Both the position numbers and the translations under genes were made by a program. Source: CALABS01 sp050260775 (lineage in GTDB: Bacteria > Pseudomonadota > Alphaproteobacteria > Rhodospirillales > Magnetospirillaceae). Taken from it: DNA of 64,000 nucleotides. The DNA lies in assembly GCA_050260775.1 (NCBI GenBank), contig JBLNCP010000028.1, forward strand, positions 1 to 64,000, written 5' to 3'. A model generated the notes under the pieces. It searched no databases, had not been told where the DNA came from, and worked only from the letters and a program-made list of their open reading frames with translations. How positions within the stretch are numbered: position 1 is the first letter of the stretch; every line of letters begins with the position of its first letter. Shown here one piece after another: positions 55,168 to 62,809 of this stretch.

Positions 55168-55865
55168 GCTGCCCGGCCCTTGAAACCGGTGGCCACCACG
55201 TAGGTCTCGGCCGATTCGGCGCGGCTGGCCGGCGGCTTGGCGTGCTTCACCGTGGTGAAGTTCTTCTTGAGCATGTCGAGAAGGGTCTTCTCGGTCCCGC
55301 CCTGGAAGACCTTGGCCACGAAGGTGCCGCCGGGGGCCAGGATCTCCAGCGCGAAATCCAGCGCCACCTCGACCAGGGCGATGATGCGCAGGTGGTCGGT
55401 GGGCGGGTGGCCGGTGGTGGGGGCCGCCATGTCGGACAGCACCACGTCGGCGGGGCCGCCCAGCGCCTCCTTCAGGCGGTCGGGGGAATCGTCGGCCAGG
55501 AAGTCGCCCTGCAGGGTGATGGCCCCGGGCACCGGGTCCCATTCCAGGATGTCCATGCCGACCACGGCGCCGCCCTTGGTGCCGGGCTTGATCCGCTCGA
55601 CCGCGACCTGGGTCCAGCCGCCGGGGGCGGCGCCCAGGTCGACCACCTTCTGCCCGAGCTTGAGGAAGTGGAAGCGGTCGTCCAGCTCCTTCAGCTTGAA
55701 GGCGGCGCGCGAGCGGTAGCCCTGCTTGCGCGCCTCGTGGACGTAGGGGTCGTTGAGTTGGCGCTGCAGCCAGCGCGTCGACGACGTGGTGCGGCGGCGC
55801 GCCGTCTTGACGCGCTCGACCAGCATGCGGCTGCCCGAGCCGCGCTTGCTTCCGCCGGCGCTCAT
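55164..55865 (-). CDS. rlmE: 23S rRNA 2'-O-ribose methyltransferase
   Basis: FtsJ/RrmJ-type enzyme that methylates U2552 of 23S rRNA (E. coli numbering), a late step in 50S assembly. 233 residues. The SAM site is VVDLGAAPGGWTQVA, and the K-D-K-E tetrad is represented by Lys in RSRAAFKL, Asp in VVLSDMAAP, Lys in FVAKVFQG and the later Glu. N-terminal 25 residues are basic. The ATG overlaps the ppx stop as ATGA, so it is coupled to ppx. It converges with the host-attachment-family gene. Confidence 0.94.
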   Translation of the reverse strand: MSAGGSKRGSGSRMLVERVKTARRRTTSSTRWLQRQLNDPYVHEARKQGYRSRAAFKLKELDDRFHFLKLGQKVVDLGAAPGGWTQVAVERIKPGTKGGAVVGMDILEWDPVPGAITLQGDFLADDSPDRLKEALGGPADVVLSDMAAPTTGHPPTDHLRIIALVEVALDFALEILAPGGTFVAKVFQGGTEKTLLDMLKKNFTTVKHAKPPASRAESAETYVVATGFKGRAA

Positions 55866-56863
55866 GCCGCACCACCCAGGGCCAGAGTATCCTGACGCAT
55901 CAGCGAGTGGAGCACGCCCTCGCGGACGCCGCGGTCGGCGACCCTGAGGCGGCCGAGCGGCCATTGCCGGCACACCGCCTCCAGGATGGCGCAGCCGGCG
56001 ACCACCAGGTCGGCGCGCTCGGGGCCGATGCAGGGGTGGCGGGCGCGCTGATCGCGGCTCATGGCGGCGAGGCGGCGGGTGACGGTGGCGATGTCGCCGA
56101 AATCGAGGTCGAGGCCGTCGACCATGTGGCGCTCGTAGCGCTCGAGGTCGAGGTGAAGGGCGCCCAGCGTGGTCACGGTGCCCGAGGTCCCCAGCATCTG
56201 CACCTCGCCCTGCGGCAGGCGCTCGGCGATGGCGTGGCGCTGCTCGAACGGCGCGATGGCGGCGGCGAGGTCGGCGACCACGCGCTCGTAGCCCGCCGGC
56301 TCGTGCAGGGCGGCGGCATGCTGTTCGGCCAGGGTGACGACGCCGACCGGCAGCGACTGCACGCCCTCGATGCGGTGGCCGTCCTCGCCGCAATCCACCC
56401 ACAGCAGCTCGGTCGAGCCGCCGCCGATGTCGAACACCAGCGCCCACGGCACGTCGGGCTCCAGCAGCGAGGCGCAGCCGTCCAGCGCCAGCGCCGCCTC
56501 CTCGTGGGCGGCGATGATGTCGAGCACCAGCCCGGTCTCCTCGGCGACCCGCTCGGCGAAGTCCATGCAATTGGCGGCGCGGCGGCACGCCTCGGTGGCC
56601 ACCAGGCGATAGCGGCCGACGCGGTGGCGGGCCATCTTGTCGGCGCAGGCGCGCAGGGCGTCGATGGTGCGGGCCATGGCCTCCTCGGACAGGCGGCCGG
56701 CGACCGCCAGGCCTTCGCCCAGCCGGGTGATGCGCGAATAGGCGTCGATGACGCGGAATCCCCGCGGCAGCGGACGCGCGATCAGCATCCGGCAATTGTT
56801 GGTGCCCAGATCCAATGCGGCATAGGTCGCATCGGCCGGGGGGCGTGTTGGGGCGAAATTCAT
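55862..56863 (-). CDS. ppx: Ppx/GppA-family exopolyphosphatase
   Basis: Sugar-kinase/Hsp70-fold phosphatase that degrades polyphosphate or pppGpp. 333 residues. The two phosphate-binding loops are seen as ALDLGTNNCRMLIA (near 17-30) and LVFDIGGGSTELLW (near 140-153), with LGTSGTVTTLGAL further on. It is the short, core-only form without a C-terminal HD extension. GGAG precedes the ATG by about nine bases. It is followed by, and coupled to, rlmE, an arrangement found in other alphaproteobacteria. Which substrate is preferred cannot be read from sequence. Confidence 0.92.
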   Translation of the reverse strand: MNFAPTRPPADATYAALDLGTNNCRMLIARPLPRGFRVIDAYSRITRLGEGLAVAGRLSEEAMARTIDALRACADKMARHRVGRYRLVATEACRRAANCMDFAERVAEETGLVLDIIAAHEEAALALDGCASLLEPDVPWALVFDIGGGSTELLWVDCGEDGHRIEGVQSLPVGVVTLAEQHAAALHEPAGYERVVADLAAAIAPFEQRHAIAERLPQGEVQMLGTSGTVTTLGALHLDLERYERHMVDGLDLDFGDIATVTRRLAAMSRDQRARHPCIGPERADLVVAGCAILEAVCRQWPLGRLRVADRGVREGVLHSLMRQDTLALGGAA

Positions 56864-57063
56864 ATGACCTGTCTCCGGGTGGGGATGTTAGCCCCTTGGG
56901 CGGGAAAACGATAGCCCGGATGCCGCGCCCCGCCCCATTCGGCGGCCGCAAATTTTGGCTACACAAGCCCGAGGTGATGTGTTAGAAGGTCCGCCTCTCG
57001 CGACGGACCGGCCCGCCGGCCCCCGCGAACCAGCCGCCGCCGGCATTAACGGCCCGGCCCTGC

Positions 57064-57137
57064 TGGGGGATCGTCTAACGGTAGGACAGCGGACTCTGAC
57101 TCCGCCAGTCTAGGTTCGAATCCTAGTCCCCCAGCCA
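57064..57137 (+). tRNA. tRNA-Gln (anticodon CUG)
   Basis: 74 bases including an encoded CCA. Acceptor stem TGGGGGA/TCCCCCA, anticodon stem GCGGA/TCCGC around loop CTCTGAC (anticodon CTG, reading CAG), and T arm CTAGG-TTCGAAT-CCTAG. All arms pair as expected. It stands alone. No repeated copy of its 3' end was noticed nearby, so there is no sign of an integrated element. Confidence 0.95.
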
Positions 57138-57435
57138 ACTTTCCTTTCCCAATACACACACCACCTCCTCATTAGCCGCAGCCGTCGCCGTATGGCACAA
57201 GTTGCGCCGTCTATCGGGCACAACGGGCGGTAAATCCTTGTCGCGATTGACGCGCCATTACTTCTACCCAGCCCCCACCCCGAATTAATTGTGCACATAC
57301 GGTCAATGCATTAGTACATTAGGATGAATTGTTCTTATTCCATGGCGTGTCTAGGCTCCCCGCGTTCGGGGGGAAAAGCGGCTGTGGGCCATCAACCTCC
57401 TGGTCTGTGATTCCGGGGATTTGGGGGAGATGGGC
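57138..57435. other. A/T-richer gap between tRNA-Gln and the PstS-like gene
   Basis: About 300 bases, clearly richer in A/T than the rest (for example AATTAATTGTGCACATACGG near 57282). No supported gene. It probably contains the promoter of the PstS-like gene. A GC hairpin (CCCCGCG TTC GGGGGG-like) is near 57357. I looked for a Pho box and found no convincing match. Confidence 0.5.
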
Positions 57436-58197
57436 ATGCATACCAAGAACACTTTCGCGGCGGTCGTCGTCGCTCTGGCCACCATGGTCGCCGCCGCGCC
57501 GTCGTTCGCGGGCGAGCTCAGGGTCACCGGCGCCGCCGCCGTCGCCAACACGATCGTCGTGCCCAACAAGGCCGCCATCGAGAAGGACACCGGCCTGACG
57601 CTGGCGGTCACCGTCAATGGCGACGGCAACGGGCTGAAGGACCTGGTGGCCGGCAAGTCGGACATCATGATGGTGGCGGCGCCGCTCAAGACCACCGAGG
57701 CGGTCATCAACAAGGCGGCGCCGGGCTCGGTCAGCGCCGACGGCCTGCAGATGACGCAGATCGGCGCGGTCTCCATCAAGTTCGTGGTCAATCCGGCCAA
57801 TCCGGTCAAGACGCTGTCCGACGCCCAGCTCAAGGACATCCTCACCGGCAAGATCGCCAACTGGAAGGAGGTCGGCGGCGCCGACCTGCCGATCATGGTG
57901 ATCGCCGAGGCCCCCGGCTTCGGCACCCGCTCCAACGTCGAGGCGTCGTTCCTCGGCACCGAGGTCACCGACAAGGCCCGCATCGTGCAGGCGCTGGTCC
58001 AGGTCACCCAGGTGGTGGCGCAGGCTCCCAATGCCATCGGCTACGGCAATGCCGCCAGCATCTCCGGCGGCGGCGTGGCCGTGCTGCCCGGGGCCGAGGT
58101 CAAGCAGCCGCTCGGCTTCGCCACCAAGGGCGCGCCCAGCGCCGATGCCAAGAAGCTGATCGACGCCGCCGCCAAGTACGCGTCCGCCGTCAAGTAG
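57436..58197 (+). CDS. PstS-like periplasmic binding protein
   Basis: 253 residues from MHTKNTFAAVVVALATMV, with GGGGGAG seven bases ahead; in-frame ATG and TTG codons just upstream are too close to that site. Signal peptide ends about residue 25 (APSFA). The mature part has the phosphate-binding protein pattern: LRVTGAAAVANTIV, GNGLKDLVAGKSDIMMVAAP, FVVNPANPVKTLSDAQLKDI and a PGFGTRSNVE loop like the Ser/Gly-Thr-Arg phosphate site. No pstC, pstA or pstB follows; instead a chemoreceptor starts 47 bases later. Ligand may be phosphate or another oxyanion or small molecule. Confidence 0.8.
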   Translation: MHTKNTFAAVVVALATMVAAAPSFAGELRVTGAAAVANTIVVPNKAAIEKDTGLTLAVTVNGDGNGLKDLVAGKSDIMMVAAPLKTTEAVINKAAPGSVSADGLQMTQIGAVSIKFVVNPANPVKTLSDAQLKDILTGKIANWKEVGGADLPIMVIAEAPGFGTRSNVEASFLGTEVTDKARIVQALVQVTQVVAQAPNAIGYGNAASISGGGVAVLPGAEVKQPLGFATKGAPSADAKKLIDAAAKYASAVK

Positions 58198-58244
58198 GCC
58201 GGTTCTCGTCTCACGTTGGGGCGTAGACGGGGGGAGTGGACGGG

Positions 58245-59924
58245 ATGCGTCTGACCATACGGACCAAACTGGCCGGCGTGGTGGCCGGCACGCTGGTGGC
58301 GCTGTGTGCCATGGCCGTGGTGGCGGTGGTTGCCGCCCACCACATCGCGGGCGAAGGGCGCGCGGTCCATGATGACGACGACCGCCTGGCCTCGCTCGAA
58401 CTGGTGCTGATTGCCCGCACCGAGCGGGCCTTCGGCAAGGTGGCCGCGGCGCCGTCCGAGCTCGACCTCGCCAAGCTCGGCGCCATGCAGGGCGAGGTGG
58501 GCGGCTTGCTCAAGGATGCGGCGGCGGCGGTGGCGACCGGCCTCGGCGATGCCGCCCCGGCCGAAATGCGCCACCACGCCGGCAGCCTGACCGCGGCGAT
58601 CAATGCCTATGGCGTGGCCGCCGCCAAGGTGTTCGAGTTCGCGGCGGCCTTTGCCCAGCCGCAGGCGCTCGAGCAGATGCACACCCAGGTCGCCCCCGCC
58701 GAGAAGGCGCTGCAGGCGGCGATCAAGGCCTTCCACGACGACGCCGACCGCATCGGCCGCGACCGGCTGTCCGCCATGGACAGCTCGGTCGCCACGATCA
58801 CCACGCTGGTGGTCGGCCTGTCGCTGCTGCTGATCGCCGGAGCCGGGGTGGTCAGTTATGCCGTCATCATCCGCGGCGTGACCCGGCCGTTGTCGGCTTT
58901 GGCCGAGGTCATGGTCGAGCTGTCGTCGGGCGACTACGCCATCGACATCCCCCATATCGACAGCCACGACGAGATGGGCGAGATGGCGCGCGCCACCGCC
59001 ATCTTCCGTGATCACGCTCGCAGCGAGGTCGAATTGCGGGCCCGCCAGGTCGCCGAGGGTGAGGCGCGCGACCGCCGCGCGGTCACGGTCACCAACCTCA
59101 CCCAGGACTTCGACCGCACCATTACCGGGGTACTGGAGATCGTCGCCGGTGCCAGCACCGAACTGGAGGCCACCGCCCAGGCGCTGTCGGCCAACGCCGA
59201 GCAGACCAACCGCCAGACCGCCTCGGTGGTGGCGGTGACGGAGGAAACTTCGGCCAGCGTCGAGACCGTCGCCGCGGCGGCCGAGGAGCTGTCGGCCTCC
59301 ATCCGCGAGATCGGCCGCCAGGTCGAGGAATCGAGCCGCATCTCGCGCAGCACCAGGGACGAGGCCAGCCGCACCAACCAGACCGTCCAGGGGCTGGCCG
59401 ACAGCTCGGCGCGCATCGGCGAGGTGGTCAACCTCATCAACGGCATCGCCGCCCAGACCAACCTGCTGGCGCTGAACGCCACCATCGAGGCGGCGCGGGC
59501 CGGCGAGGCCGGCAAGGGGTTCGCGGTGGTGGCGGGCGAGGTCAAGAGCCTGGCCAACCAGACCGCGCGTGCCACCGACGAGATCCGCACCCAGATCGCC
59601 GAGGTGCAGGAGGCCACCCACGAGGCGGTGGCCGCCATCGCCGCCATCGCCGGGCGCATCGACGAGCTCGACGACATCGCCACCGCCATCGCGGCGGCGG
59701 TCGAGCAGCAGGCGGCCGCCACCGACGAGATCGCCCGCAACGTCCAGCAGGCGGCCGCGGGTACCCGCGAGGTGTCGGCCACCATCGCCGGCGTGTCCGA
59801 GGCGGCCGGTGAGACCGGGGCCGCCTCCCAACAAGTTCTGGCCTCGGCCCGCTCGCTGTCGCGCGAGGCGACCGAGCTTCGTTCGGTGGTGACCCGGTTC
59901 CTCGACGGGGTGCGGGCGGCTTAG
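58245..59924 (+). CDS. Methyl-accepting chemotaxis protein
   Basis: 559 residues starting MRLTIRTKLAGVVAGTLVALC, with GGGGAG about eight bases upstream (a GTG three codons earlier is less likely). Order: membrane helix 1 (about 11-33), periplasmic sensor (about 34-180) that looks helical, membrane helix 2 (about 183-207), HAMP (about 208-260) and a signalling domain to the C-terminus with the conserved hairpin tip EVVNLINGIAAQTNLLALNA. No CheR-binding C-terminal pentapeptide is present. It follows the PstS-like gene, suggesting that binding protein as ligand carrier for this receptor; this is inferred from adjacency. Confidence 0.93.
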   Translation: MRLTIRTKLAGVVAGTLVALCAMAVVAVVAAHHIAGEGRAVHDDDDRLASLELVLIARTERAFGKVAAAPSELDLAKLGAMQGEVGGLLKDAAAAVATGLGDAAPAEMRHHAGSLTAAINAYGVAAAKVFEFAAAFAQPQALEQMHTQVAPAEKALQAAIKAFHDDADRIGRDRLSAMDSSVATITTLVVGLSLLLIAGAGVVSYAVIIRGVTRPLSALAEVMVELSSGDYAIDIPHIDSHDEMGEMARATAIFRDHARSEVELRARQVAEGEARDRRAVTVTNLTQDFDRTITGVLEIVAGASTELEATAQALSANAEQTNRQTASVVAVTEETSASVETVAAAAEELSASIREIGRQVEESSRISRSTRDEASRTNQTVQGLADSSARIGEVVNLINGIAAQTNLLALNATIEAARAGEAGKGFAVVAGEVKSLANQTARATDEIRTQIAEVQEATHEAVAAIAAIAGRIDELDDIATAIAAAVEQQAAATDEIARNVQQAAAGTREVSATIAGVSEAAGETGAASQQVLASARSLSREATELRSVVTRFLDGVRAA

Positions 59925-60069
59925 CGCGTCAGGTCGCCTTCGGTTGGCGCGCGGCGGTGCAAGACCATCCGCACTGCTTCGCCTCCCGCGATTTGCAGGC
60001 TGGCCCGCCTCTCGATTGTGCTACACTTGTGGGGCACAGGGGGAATGCGACATCCGATAGAGGTCTGCC

Positions 60070-60384
60070 ATGGCCGACGCCGACGCGGCGGATAAAATCG
60101 TCACCAAGGCCGAGCATCTGAAGCGGGCGAAAGACACCTTCGCCTTGGTCCAATACATCCGGATCAACGGCGGCATCCGCTCCGCCAACAAGATCGCCGA
60201 GCACCTCGGCGTCTCGCTCGGCATCCCCCAGCTTCAGGACCTCGAGAAGCTGTGCAAGCGCGCGGACATTTCGCGCGGCGCCTCGTACGTGCAGACCGGG
60301 CTGGTCTACGGCCTGTCCATCTACACCAGCGAACTCGGCTGGCGGGTCAGCTACGTGTTCCTGTGCCGGGCCGACGACCCCTAG
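60070..60384 (+). CDS. Small protein of unknown function, possible winged-helix
   Basis: 104 residues, MADADAADKIVTKAEHLKRA at the start, with AGAGG about six bases ahead. It is helical in the first 80 residues, where RSANKIAEHLGVSLGIPQL could be a helix-turn-helix, and ends in a beta-like segment (YGLSIYTSELGWRVSYVFLC). I do not recognise a named family. It lies between the chemoreceptor and tonB; its stop overlaps the tonB stop on the opposite strand. DNA binding is only a suggestion from the helix pattern. Confidence 0.6.
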   Translation: MADADAADKIVTKAEHLKRAKDTFALVQYIRINGGIRSANKIAEHLGVSLGIPQLQDLEKLCKRADISRGASYVQTGLVYGLSIYTSELGWRVSYVFLCRADDP

Positions 60385-61130
60385 GCGGCCTCATCCTTCA
60401 GCGAGAAGCGCACCGGGACGTCGAGGGCGGCCTCGATCGGGCGGCCGGCGTCGAGCGCGGGTGAGAAGCGCCAGCGCGACACCGCATCCCTGGCCGCGGT
60501 GTCGAGAATGCCGATTCCGGAACTCACCTTGATCGCCACGTCGGTGGGACAGCCCTCGGCGTTCACCCGTACCGTGAGGACTACAAGGCCCTCCCAGCCG
60601 CGCTGGCGTGCGGCCCGCGGGTAGGCGGGCTTTTCCGCGCTGATCGGCCGGGCGGTGACGGTGGGAGCGGCCGGGGCTGCCGGGGCTGCCGCCGCGGTCT
60701 GGGCTGGGGCGGCGGGTCCGGTGGCTGGTGCGGCGGCGGCCTGGGGGGCGGCGTCGCTTGCCGACGCCGTTTCCGCCGGGACTTGCGGCGCCGCCGTCGG
60801 TGCCGCCTTGGTCACCCGTGGGGCCGGGGCGGGCTTGGGGGGGGCCGGCTGAGCGGCCGGAATCGGCGGCGGCGGAGTGGGCGCGGCGACCGGTTGCGCC
60901 ACCGGTTCAGGGGCGGCCACTTCGGCCGGCGGCATGAACACCACCTGGATGGACTGGTCGGGCTCGCCGGGGGCGGGGTCGAACTGGGCGGTCAGGAGGA
61001 GGCCGACCACCGCCGCATGCATCCCGACCGCGACGGCGAGACTGCGCCAGTTGCGGGTCAGAACGGGGCGGTGGGGCGCCTCGGCCTCGCAATCAACAAG
61101 CAGGCCGGGCCACTCAGTGACGACTTCCAT
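60381..61130 (-). CDS. tonB: TonB energy-transducing protein
   Basis: 249 residues: cytoplasmic start, one membrane helix (about 28-47, RSLAVAVGMHAAVVGLLLTA), a Pro/Ala-rich periplasmic spacer (about 70-160) and a TonB C-terminal domain (about 165-245; KPAYPRAARQRGWEGLVVLTV, then SSGIGILDTAARDAVSRWRFSPA). It transmits proton-motive force from ExbB-ExbD to outer-membrane receptors; those partners are not in the window. GGGAGGGGAG precedes the ATG. Its start overlaps the end of the thioredoxin-like gene by 17 bases, so it is translated together with the receptor operon. Confidence 0.92.
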   Translation of the reverse strand: MEVVTEWPGLLVDCEAEAPHRPVLTRNWRSLAVAVGMHAAVVGLLLTAQFDPAPGEPDQSIQVVFMPPAEVAAPEPVAQPVAAPTPPPPIPAAQPAPPKPAPAPRVTKAAPTAAPQVPAETASASDAAPQAAAAPATGPAAPAQTAAAAPAAPAAPTVTARPISAEKPAYPRAARQRGWEGLVVLTVRVNAEGCPTDVAIKVSSGIGILDTAARDAVSRWRFSPALDAGRPIEAALDVPVRFSLKDEAA

Positions 61131-61599
61131 GCTCCCCTCCCTGGCGTTTCAGCCATTCCCGGACCGGCGCGGTGCCGACCGCCCCCGACAGCACCTCGAC
61201 CGAGCCGTCGGCGCCGATCAGCAGCGTGCGCGGCAACTCGCCCCGCCACGACCGGTCGATCTCGAACCGCAGGCGTTCGACGAAGGGATCGTCGAAGGCC
61301 CACCGTTCCACCGAGCCCAGGCCGGCGCGCGCCAGCGCCCGCTCGATGCGGCTTTCCTGCTCGAGCGAATCGGTCGTCAGCATCACCAGGTCGAAGGCGC
61401 CCGGACTCACCTTTCCCCACTCGGGCAGCTCGGCCAGGCACGGGGCGCAGGTCAGCGACCACAGGTGGACCACCAGCGGACGGCCGGCATGCTGCTGGCG
61501 CAGCTCCTGCCAGCTGCCGCGTCCGAACGGCTTGAGTTCGGCGGCCGTGACGACCGCCGGCAGGAAAAGGAGCGTCAGGGCGACCACGAGGCGCTTCAC
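61114..61599 (-). CDS. Exported thioredoxin-like (TlpA/ResA-type) protein
   Basis: 161 residues starting at GTG; GGAG lies nine bases upstream, and GTGA overlaps the stop of the propeller gene. Signal peptide 1-19 (ends AVVTA). The thioredoxin fold carries the redox motif SLTCAPCLAELPEW near residue 50 and the cis-Pro segment GELPRTLLIGADG. The motif CAPC differs from the thioredoxin CGPC, and Ser-Leu precedes it. Members reduce or isomerise periplasmic disulfides, often for cytochrome or metal-site maturation. In this operon a likely client is the Cys-rich propeller; that is inference. Confidence 0.85.
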   Translation of the reverse strand: MKRLVVALTLLFLPAVVTAAELKPFGRGSWQELRQQHAGRPLVVHLWSLTCAPCLAELPEWGKVSPGAFDLVMLTTDSLEQESRIERALARAGLGSVERWAFDDPFVERLRFEIDRSWRGELPRTLLIGADGSVEVLSGAVGTAPVREWLKRQGGEHGSRH

Positions 61600-62807
61600 G
61601 GCTGCGTCTCCATCGGCAACAGACGCCAGCCCTCGGTGCGGGTCAGCCACGACAGCAGCGGCCGGCCCTTGGCGTCGGCGACCAGCAGCGGGTGGTCCGA
61701 GGCGTCGGCGGTGGCGGCGACCGGGCGGGGCGGCGACCAGGTGGCGCCGCCGTCGCGCGAGACCATGGCGGCGATGGTCGTCTGCTCGCCGTCGAACTCC
61801 TTCCACGCCGCCCACACGGCTCCGCCGGCCGCGAGGAGCTGGGCGTGCGAGGGCGCCCGGTCGGCGGCGCCCAGCGGGGCGGGGGCCGAGAAGGTGGCGC
61901 CGCCGTCGGTGGAGCGGGCCAGGAACAGGCCCTTGCGGGCCTTGCCGTCGGTGTACCACGCCGCCAGCACGGTGCTGTCCCCGGCCAGGGCCAGGGCGGG
62001 GCCGTGGTGCGGGCAGGCGTCGATCTTCCAATTGTCCTCCGCCACCTTGGTCACGCCAGTGACGCTGCCGTCCCGGCGCAGGGTGGTGAGGGCATGGTCG
62101 CGGATGCCGCCGGGGAAGACGTGGCGCCACATCACCAGGATGCTTCCATCCGGCTTGGCGGCGGTGGCGAGGCGGCAGCACTCGCAGCTGTGGTCGAGGG
62201 CGACCTTGTCGGAGGAGAAGGTCACCGCCCCGTCGTCGGACCACGCGGCCGCCAGGGCGGCGCCGGCGTAGTCGTGCCCGGCTTGCTTGGCCGCGGTGAT
62301 GCCCCGCTTGTCGATCCATACCAGCGCCAGGCGGCCGTCGGCGGTGAGCACCGGCTGCTCGAAGCGCTGGCTGGTCGGATCGGAGGCCAAGGCCCGCGGG
62401 GAGGAGAAGGTGGCGCCGTTATCGGTCGAGCGGGCCAGCATCAGCGTGCCGCTGTAACCCTTTTCGTGTCGGGCGGTGTAGGTGACCACCACCGTGCCGT
62501 TGCGGTCGACCACCACCTTGGGACGCGCTTCGCCGGCATCGTCGATCAGCGCGGCGGCCGGGGTGACCGCTACCGCCGGGGTGAGGGAGGCGCCGCCGTC
62601 GGTGGAGCGGGCGACCCACACCCGGCCGGCCGCCGACCACGTCAGCCACAGCGTGCCGTCGGCGGCAAAGAAGGGGGTGGCGGCGTTGGCGCAGGCGAGC
62701 GCGCCGTCGCACTGGCGCGCGGGCTGGTGATGGCCCGCGTGCTGGGCGAACGCCGCCCCCTGCAGGAGCAGGAGGGCGGCGGCCAGAATGATAGAGCGGC
62801 GAGCCAT
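61596..62807 (-). CDS. Exported Asp-box beta-propeller protein with Cys/His motifs
   Basis: 403 residues with signal peptide 1-21 (ends GAAFA). Five Asp-box (BNR) motifs occur at about 68-75 (STDGGASL), 127-134 (STDNGATF), 190-197 (SDDGAVTF), near 305 (STDGGATF) and near 355 (SRDGGATW), the mark of a sialidase-type beta-propeller. However, the FRIP motif and a convincing Arg triad of true sialidases are absent, so that activity is unlikely. Potential metal or heme ligands stand out: HAGHH at 23-27, C33 and C39, C208-x-C210-C211 and C265-P-H267-H268. The start lies two bases past the receptor stop codon. A metal-handling role is inferred, not shown. Confidence 0.82.
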   Translation of the reverse strand: MARRSIILAAALLLLQGAAFAQHAGHHQPARQCDGALACANAATPFFAADGTLWLTWSAAGRVWVARSTDGGASLTPAVAVTPAAALIDDAGEARPKVVVDRNGTVVVTYTARHEKGYSGTLMLARSTDNGATFSSPRALASDPTSQRFEQPVLTADGRLALVWIDKRGITAAKQAGHDYAGAALAAAWSDDGAVTFSSDKVALDHSCECCRLATAAKPDGSILVMWRHVFPGGIRDHALTTLRRDGSVTGVTKVAEDNWKIDACPHHGPALALAGDSTVLAAWYTDGKARKGLFLARSTDGGATFSAPAPLGAADRAPSHAQLLAAGGAVWAAWKEFDGEQTTIAAMVSRDGGATWSPPRPVAATADASDHPLLVADAKGRPLLSWLTRTEGWRLLPMETQP

Positions 62808-62809
62808 GG

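Noticed and set aside
57064..57137. tRNA-Gln as an integration site for a mobile element
   Set aside because: No second copy of the tRNA 3' end, no integrase and no foreign-looking genes were seen next to it.
57270..57340. Possible Pho box upstream of the PstS-like gene
   Set aside because: No pair of 7-base direct repeats with the right spacing matched the Pho box consensus well enough.
61596..62807. True exo-alpha-sialidase
   Set aside because: Asp boxes are present but the FRIP motif and a recognisable Arg triad are missing; Asp boxes occur in many other propellers.
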